From positions 1 through 6,901 of the forward strand of contig CALRFC010000038.1 in NCBI GenBank assembly GCA_943356395.1: a stretch of 6,901 nucleotides of DNA. Reading direction: 5' to 3'. The first letter of the stretch is position 1, and every line of letters starts with the position of its first letter. Below the pieces are notes generated by a model, which saw nothing but the letters and a program-made list of their open reading frames with translations, was not told the origin of the DNA and searched no databases. Shown here piece by piece: positions 3,999 through 6,901 of this stretch. The translations under genes and the position numbers were made by a program. This DNA is from Candidatus Nomurabacteria bacterium (GTDB taxonomy: Bacteria > Patescibacteriota > Minisyncoccia > Phycocordibacterales > UBA9973).

Positions 3999-5555
3999 CT
4001 AACCTCTTGTTATAAAGTTAAAAAACTTCTGCATTTTTCGATGGCGAAATCTATAATAAATCTTTTTGAACCAAGACAATTTTCTGGGTTTTGGATCATC
4101 AATTATCTGACAATTAAGACCAGGATACTGCGATTCTATTAGGCTCAAAATAAGATTTACTACCTTAACCACATCTTCCAGAACACCTGGCAACGGATAT
4201 ATATTGACTGATGGAATAAGATGGAGTCGATGCAAAGGGTTTGCACACATAGCAAAACTCGATTCACGAATCGCTCCCCAATTTCCATGTGAAAAAGAAG
4301 ACGTCCAATCGTAGTACGCGTCATAGAGATTCTTACAGCCCGCTTCCTCACTCATTTTTCTTAGATCTGAACTTGTCCAATGACTAAGCTCAATATTAGA
4401 AAATTCTTCCGACCTGTCTTCGTTTGTGATTCGTTTCAAAAACTCTTCATCAATAAATGAGGGCTTATCTTTTAAGTCCCGAGTCTTCAAGTAACTTAGC
4501 TTCATTTTGCCAATACCATAATTTCTAAAATTATCCCATAGTAATGGGTCATCTTTCTTTATTAAATAAGCCAACGTTATATAGCTTTCCACAAAAGACC
4601 TGAGCACAATTCTTCCGATCGCTCCTCGAGAAAGGTTTGTGGCTACCACCTCATCAAATAGTCTTAATGAATAGAAGCCGAAACCGAAAATAGAGTCGTG
4701 TCTTGATTCAATAGCAGAAGATTCATCTGTTTTCATATAGTGCAACAAGAGTAAGTGTCTCACTTTATTCACCTGATCATGGCGAACCTTAATATTATCT
4801 TTTCGTTGCTCTTGTCTGGGTAACGGAGCGCAAAATGTTGATCTTATACAAGCTTTCCAGAAATTTTCAGGCCACTCATTCTTTTTATCCTCGTTTCGCA
4901 TATTCATACTAATTTCTGAAGAACGTATAAATGGTCGTATATGTCTAAGATCTCCGTAGTTTGGATATTCAAATACACCCCTTAAGGTCTCATCGATTCC
5001 TCCAATCTGACTAGAAAATTTAATCTTCCCCCCATGAATCTCACACAAGAATCTAATCCAACGACAATCCGTCGCTTCTTGTGACTGATGCCACAGAGTT
5101 GTAACCACCCCTTTTGAAAGGTAATCTGCTGCCTGTCCTTCGTCACTTGGACTACCCAAGACTTCCGACCATTCAGTGTGACCAGGAAGCTGGGGAAAAA
5201 TCACTAGGGATTGCAAAATCTTTGCCGCATCAGGATGAGATTCCTTAAGTAGATTTACAAAATTGAGCCTGTTCTCTCTTGACCACTCTGCCATGCCTGA
5301 ATGAGTAACATCTGATAATTCTGGTCTCTTACTTACGAGTGCAGCAACTTTTCGAAAAAGATTAAGAGCTTCTTCTCTTTTTAAATTTCCAATTAATACC
5401 ACTGCCCAGAGCATTTCCGGCAATCTGTCATCTTTCCATGAGACAGGGCTCATACCTGCAAGTTGTCTAAAGGGGGGCTTGAGGGTAAAACCTTCTCTTT
5501 TATGTTTTGAGATATCTGTTGAAGGTATTTCCTTGTTTTCTAATTCCTTGGACAT
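3999..5555 (-). CDS. Large DUF5677-like protein of unknown function, accessory gene
   Basis: This 518-residue protein is mostly helical and soluble. The region about 282-470 resembles DUF5677, which I recall as a family related to HEPN-like helical domains. A helix holds SRHDSIFGFGFYSLRLFDEV (284-303), then RIVLRSFVESYITLAYLI with the R319/E323 pair. A later segment, YDAYYDWTSSFSHGNW (411-426), carries a conserved-looking S422-H423. The N-terminal region (about 35-130), with WKDDRLPEMLWAVVLIGNL, is a separate part I do not assign. The C-terminus is basic and aromatic (about 489-510). A canonical HEPN RNase motif (Rx4-6H) is not evident, so nuclease activity should not be assumed. The start lies four bases after the stop of the DpnI-like gene with no own promoter or Shine-Dalgarno site, so the two are probably co-transcribed. 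The coding sequence is visibly AT-richer than genes 1-3870, as for an acquired gene. Confidence 0.75.
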   Translation of the reverse strand: MSKELENKEIPSTDISKHKREGFTLKPPFRQLAGMSPVSWKDDRLPEMLWAVVLIGNLKREEALNLFRKVAALVSKRPELSDVTHSGMAEWSRENRLNFVNLLKESHPDAAKILQSLVIFPQLPGHTEWSEVLGSPSDEGQAADYLSKGVVTTLWHQSQEATDCRWIRFLCEIHGGKIKFSSQIGGIDETLRGVFEYPNYGDLRHIRPFIRSSEISMNMRNEDKKNEWPENFWKACIRSTFCAPLPRQEQRKDNIKVRHDQVNKVRHLLLLHYMKTDESSAIESRHDSIFGFGFYSLRLFDEVVATNLSRGAIGRIVLRSFVESYITLAYLIKKDDPLLWDNFRNYGIGKMKLSYLKTRDLKDKPSFIDEEFLKRITNEDRSEEFSNIELSHWTSSDLRKMSEEAGCKNLYDAYYDWTSSFSHGNWGAIRESSFAMCANPLHRLHLIPSVNIYPLPGVLEDVVKVVNLILSLIESQYPGLNCQIIDDPKPRKLSWFKKIYYRFRHRKMQKFFNFITRG

Positions 5556-5559
5556 AAAA

Positions 5560-5991
5560 CTATTTCTTATACATCACAAAAAACGGGATTTCGTCGATGC
5601 CGATATAATTGAACATTTTATAGTTCGCACGACGGGCTTTTTCTGAAAGCTGATGCATTTTGAGATTTACTTTCGGCACAAACGGGTAGAAGCGAATCTC
5701 CTGATGCTTCCCTTCTTTATCGGTCCACTTGAAGTTGGTGATTAGCGGCGCTACCATATAACCCGATTTCATGACTTTAGAGATAATATCCCAGCCCGCG
5801 CCAAAAATAACGGGTTTTGGTTTTGAATTATTAGTCTTTACTTGAGCACGAAAAAGACAACCGGTACATTGCACATCGTACAGAGGATAGTTTTTAGGAA
5901 GCACCATCAAGGCCTTGCCACAATTTGGGCATGGCACTAGTTTGACTACTTCAAGCTCCCCCGCATCTCCTGACTCCTTATTCTTGGACAT
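5560..5991 (-). CDS. DpnI/Dam-replacing-like nuclease domain protein with zinc ribbon
   Basis: This 143-residue protein resembles the catalytic domain of DpnI, a PD-(D/E)XK endonuclease that cuts adenine-methylated GATC. CPNCG (21-25) and CTGC (42-45) form a zinc ribbon. NYPLYD (34-39) supplies D39, and QVK (50-52) follows the second cysteine pair. As I recall DpnI, its N-x-P-x-x-D-x-x-C-x-x-C-x(4)-E-x-K has the same spacing, with E where this protein has Q50. Near the end, KARRANYKMFNYIGIDEIP (118-136) parallels DpnI's ARRAGW-type segment. It lacks the C-terminal winged helix that reads methylated DNA in DpnI. A Q at the E position occurs in some PD-(D/E)XK enzymes, so activity is possible. 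The start at 5991 has TCTAAT six bases upstream. It lies 44 bases after the BRO-like gene and 4 bases before the DUF5677-like gene. Assignment is from memory of the family. Confidence 0.68.
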   Translation of the reverse strand: MSKNKESGDAGELEVVKLVPCPNCGKALMVLPKNYPLYDVQCTGCLFRAQVKTNNSKPKPVIFGAGWDIISKVMKSGYMVAPLITNFKWTDKEGKHQEIRFYPFVPKVNLKMHQLSEKARRANYKMFNYIGIDEIPFFVMYKK

Positions 5992-5997
5992 GCCGAG

Positions 5998-6026
5998 ATT
6001 AGATCATTTTGGGATCGGCAATGCAA
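5998..6026 (-). promoter_or_regulatory. Leaderless-type promoter for the DpnI-like gene, with two GATC sites
   Basis: TTGCAT (6026-6021), a 17-base spacer and TCTAAT (6003-5998) end six bases before ATG 5991. Two GATC sequences (6002-6005, overlapping the -10 edge, and 6013-6016, in the spacer) and an inverted repeat GCCGA (5992-5996) / TCGGC (6015-6019) surround the -10. The promoter would let the nuclease and the DUF5677-like gene be expressed independently of the BRO-like gene. Confidence 0.5.
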
Positions 6027-6035
6027 TAGGTCGTA

Positions 6036-6881
6036 CTATTTTCTTTTGCCCGACAATCTTTTTCTTTGCTGTAAAAAGTTTTCCGGCGTTGCAACTCGTT
6101 TGCCTGTTTTGCTTTCGATTTCTTTTCGAGCGTTGCCTGAAACTTTTCCGCCATCTTTCGCGTCTTTCTGAAGTGAGGAAAATCCTTTTGAGTCCCTGTT
6201 GCGCGAAAGCTCTGTCGTTGTCGCTTCGCCGAGCATCGTGAGAATGAGCTCGAGCTCATTCATGTGGTCGCGAGCATTGTCCTGTTTGGAAAGTTTTTTG
6301 TAATCTTTTATTCCTTGAGCATTCATTTCGAAAGTGCCTTGGTAGATTTCATTGGTGAGAATCGCAAAGTCGAGACCTTCTTTTGCTCCTCTACCACTCC
6401 ATTCGTTTGTCAGAGTATTGCGAACATTGATACCACGCATGCGTTTGGCGATCCAGTCCTCTGTATGCCCTTTTTGTTCGTAAATATGTTTCGCGCGTAA
6501 AACCGCTCTTTCAGGGTCTTGTATTTCTTCCACGCGTTCTTGCCCAACCTTGGCAAGCCATAATTTGAATGGTTCTGCTTTTGGAGAAGGGATAGATTGT
6601 ATAATACGAAAAATACCACTTAAATTGGCACAATTTACCTTCTGAAATCCCCCGGCTGTTGATATAGAAAGGGGGGTGACAAATTGTCCCCACCCTTTGC
6701 CAAGCTCGGGATCACGTTGTCTCATTTTCTTTATATAATCAGAAACATTTGTTGTTTGAGAAAGAACTTCTACTACATCGTTTACGGCAAAAAACCATTG
6801 TTCATCATGCCATGTACGACGAACTTCCCTGTCTTCAAAGATTGCGATATTTTTTACTGTATTAGTTTTTTTTATCTTCAT
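6036..6881 (-). CDS. BRO-N domain protein, DinD/phage antirepressor-like
   Basis: This 281-residue protein starts with a BRO-N-type DNA-binding domain. IAIFEDREVRRTWHDEQWFF (12-31) and AVNDVVEVLSQTTNVSDYIK (32-51) are followed by NLSGIFRIIQSIPSPKAEPF (86-105) and KLWLAKVGQERVEEIQDPE. The C-terminal part, with AILTNEIYQGTF, ARDHMNELELILTMLGEA (203-220), TTTELSRNRD and KVSGNARKEIESKTGKRV, is the region these proteins share with DinD-like proteins. Such proteins act as phage-type antirepressors or DNA-damage-induced factors. The exact role here is unknown. The protein appears full length. Upstream, GGGAAG lies nine bases before ATG 6881 as a weak ribosome site. A minus-strand frame entering from the window edge ends with TAA overlapping this ATG (TAATG), so it could be coupled to an upstream gene outside the window. 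Confidence 0.85.
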   Translation of the reverse strand: MKIKKTNTVKNIAIFEDREVRRTWHDEQWFFAVNDVVEVLSQTTNVSDYIKKMRQRDPELGKGWGQFVTPLSISTAGGFQKVNCANLSGIFRIIQSIPSPKAEPFKLWLAKVGQERVEEIQDPERAVLRAKHIYEQKGHTEDWIAKRMRGINVRNTLTNEWSGRGAKEGLDFAILTNEIYQGTFEMNAQGIKDYKKLSKQDNARDHMNELELILTMLGEATTTELSRNRDSKGFSSLQKDAKDGGKVSGNARKEIESKTGKRVATPENFLQQRKRLSGKRK

Positions 6882-6901
6882 TATAATAATCTTCCCACAT
6901 T

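Noticed and set aside
3999..5555. Calling the DUF5677-like protein a HEPN ribonuclease
   Set aside because: No clear Rx4-6H motif is present; only a general helical resemblance and the S-H pair at 422-423 are seen.
6862..6900. Alternative minus-strand frame MWEDYYNEDKKN ending at 6862
   Set aside because: It could be the tail of an upstream gene, but another frame ends with TAATG at the BRO start and the window is too short to decide.

Overview
The window looks like a piece of a small-genome bacterium of the Candidate Phyla Radiation (Patescibacteria, probably Parcubacteria-like). This placement is an inference. It rests on compact single-domain genes, a near absence of Shine-Dalgarno sites, a shortened TspO, and many genes whose -10 box lies 6-7 bases before the start codon (a leaderless architecture). 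TGA is used as a stop codon, for example in the M23 gene, so the TGA-recoded Gracilibacteria/Absconditabacteria are unlikely.

Layout. At 1-559, a minus-strand gene that leaves the window (start at 106) and a plus-strand membrane protein (start at 185) diverge from about 80 bp holding two leaderless-type promoters. An 18-bp perfect palindrome sits between them. The plus gene ends in a strong intrinsic terminator (376-407) but has no in-frame stop before it. It faces a 45-residue membrane protein on the minus strand (422-559). At 613-1359 (-) is an M23/LytM-type metallopeptidase with all zinc ligands visible. At about 1382-1563 is an intergenic array of seven-base units, perfect in part and then degenerate, with one block inverted. 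At 1562-2449 (-) is a RlmI/RlmK-like SAM-dependent methyltransferase. Its stop codon lies in the repeat array, and it carries four more heptad-like units inside its coding sequence.

At 2562-2768 (+) is a small two-helix membrane protein with Cys/His-rich ends. It has the only clear Shine-Dalgarno site in the window and is followed by a good terminator. It converges with a minus-strand operon (2819-3871) of a short TspO/MBR protein and a heavy-metal-binding-domain/MauE-DoxX membrane protein. This suggests a metal or redox membrane module.

From about 3990 to the end the sequence is visibly richer in A and T and carries three minus-strand accessory genes. In transcription order they are a BRO-N/DinD-like protein (6036-6881), a stand-alone DpnI/Dam-replacing-like nuclease domain with its own leaderless-type promoter (5560-5991), and a 518-residue DUF5677-like protein (3999-5555) starting 4 bases after the nuclease stop. 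This looks like an acquired island. The nuclease and DUF5677-like pair is the best candidate in the window for an undescribed defence or DNA-modification-sensing system.
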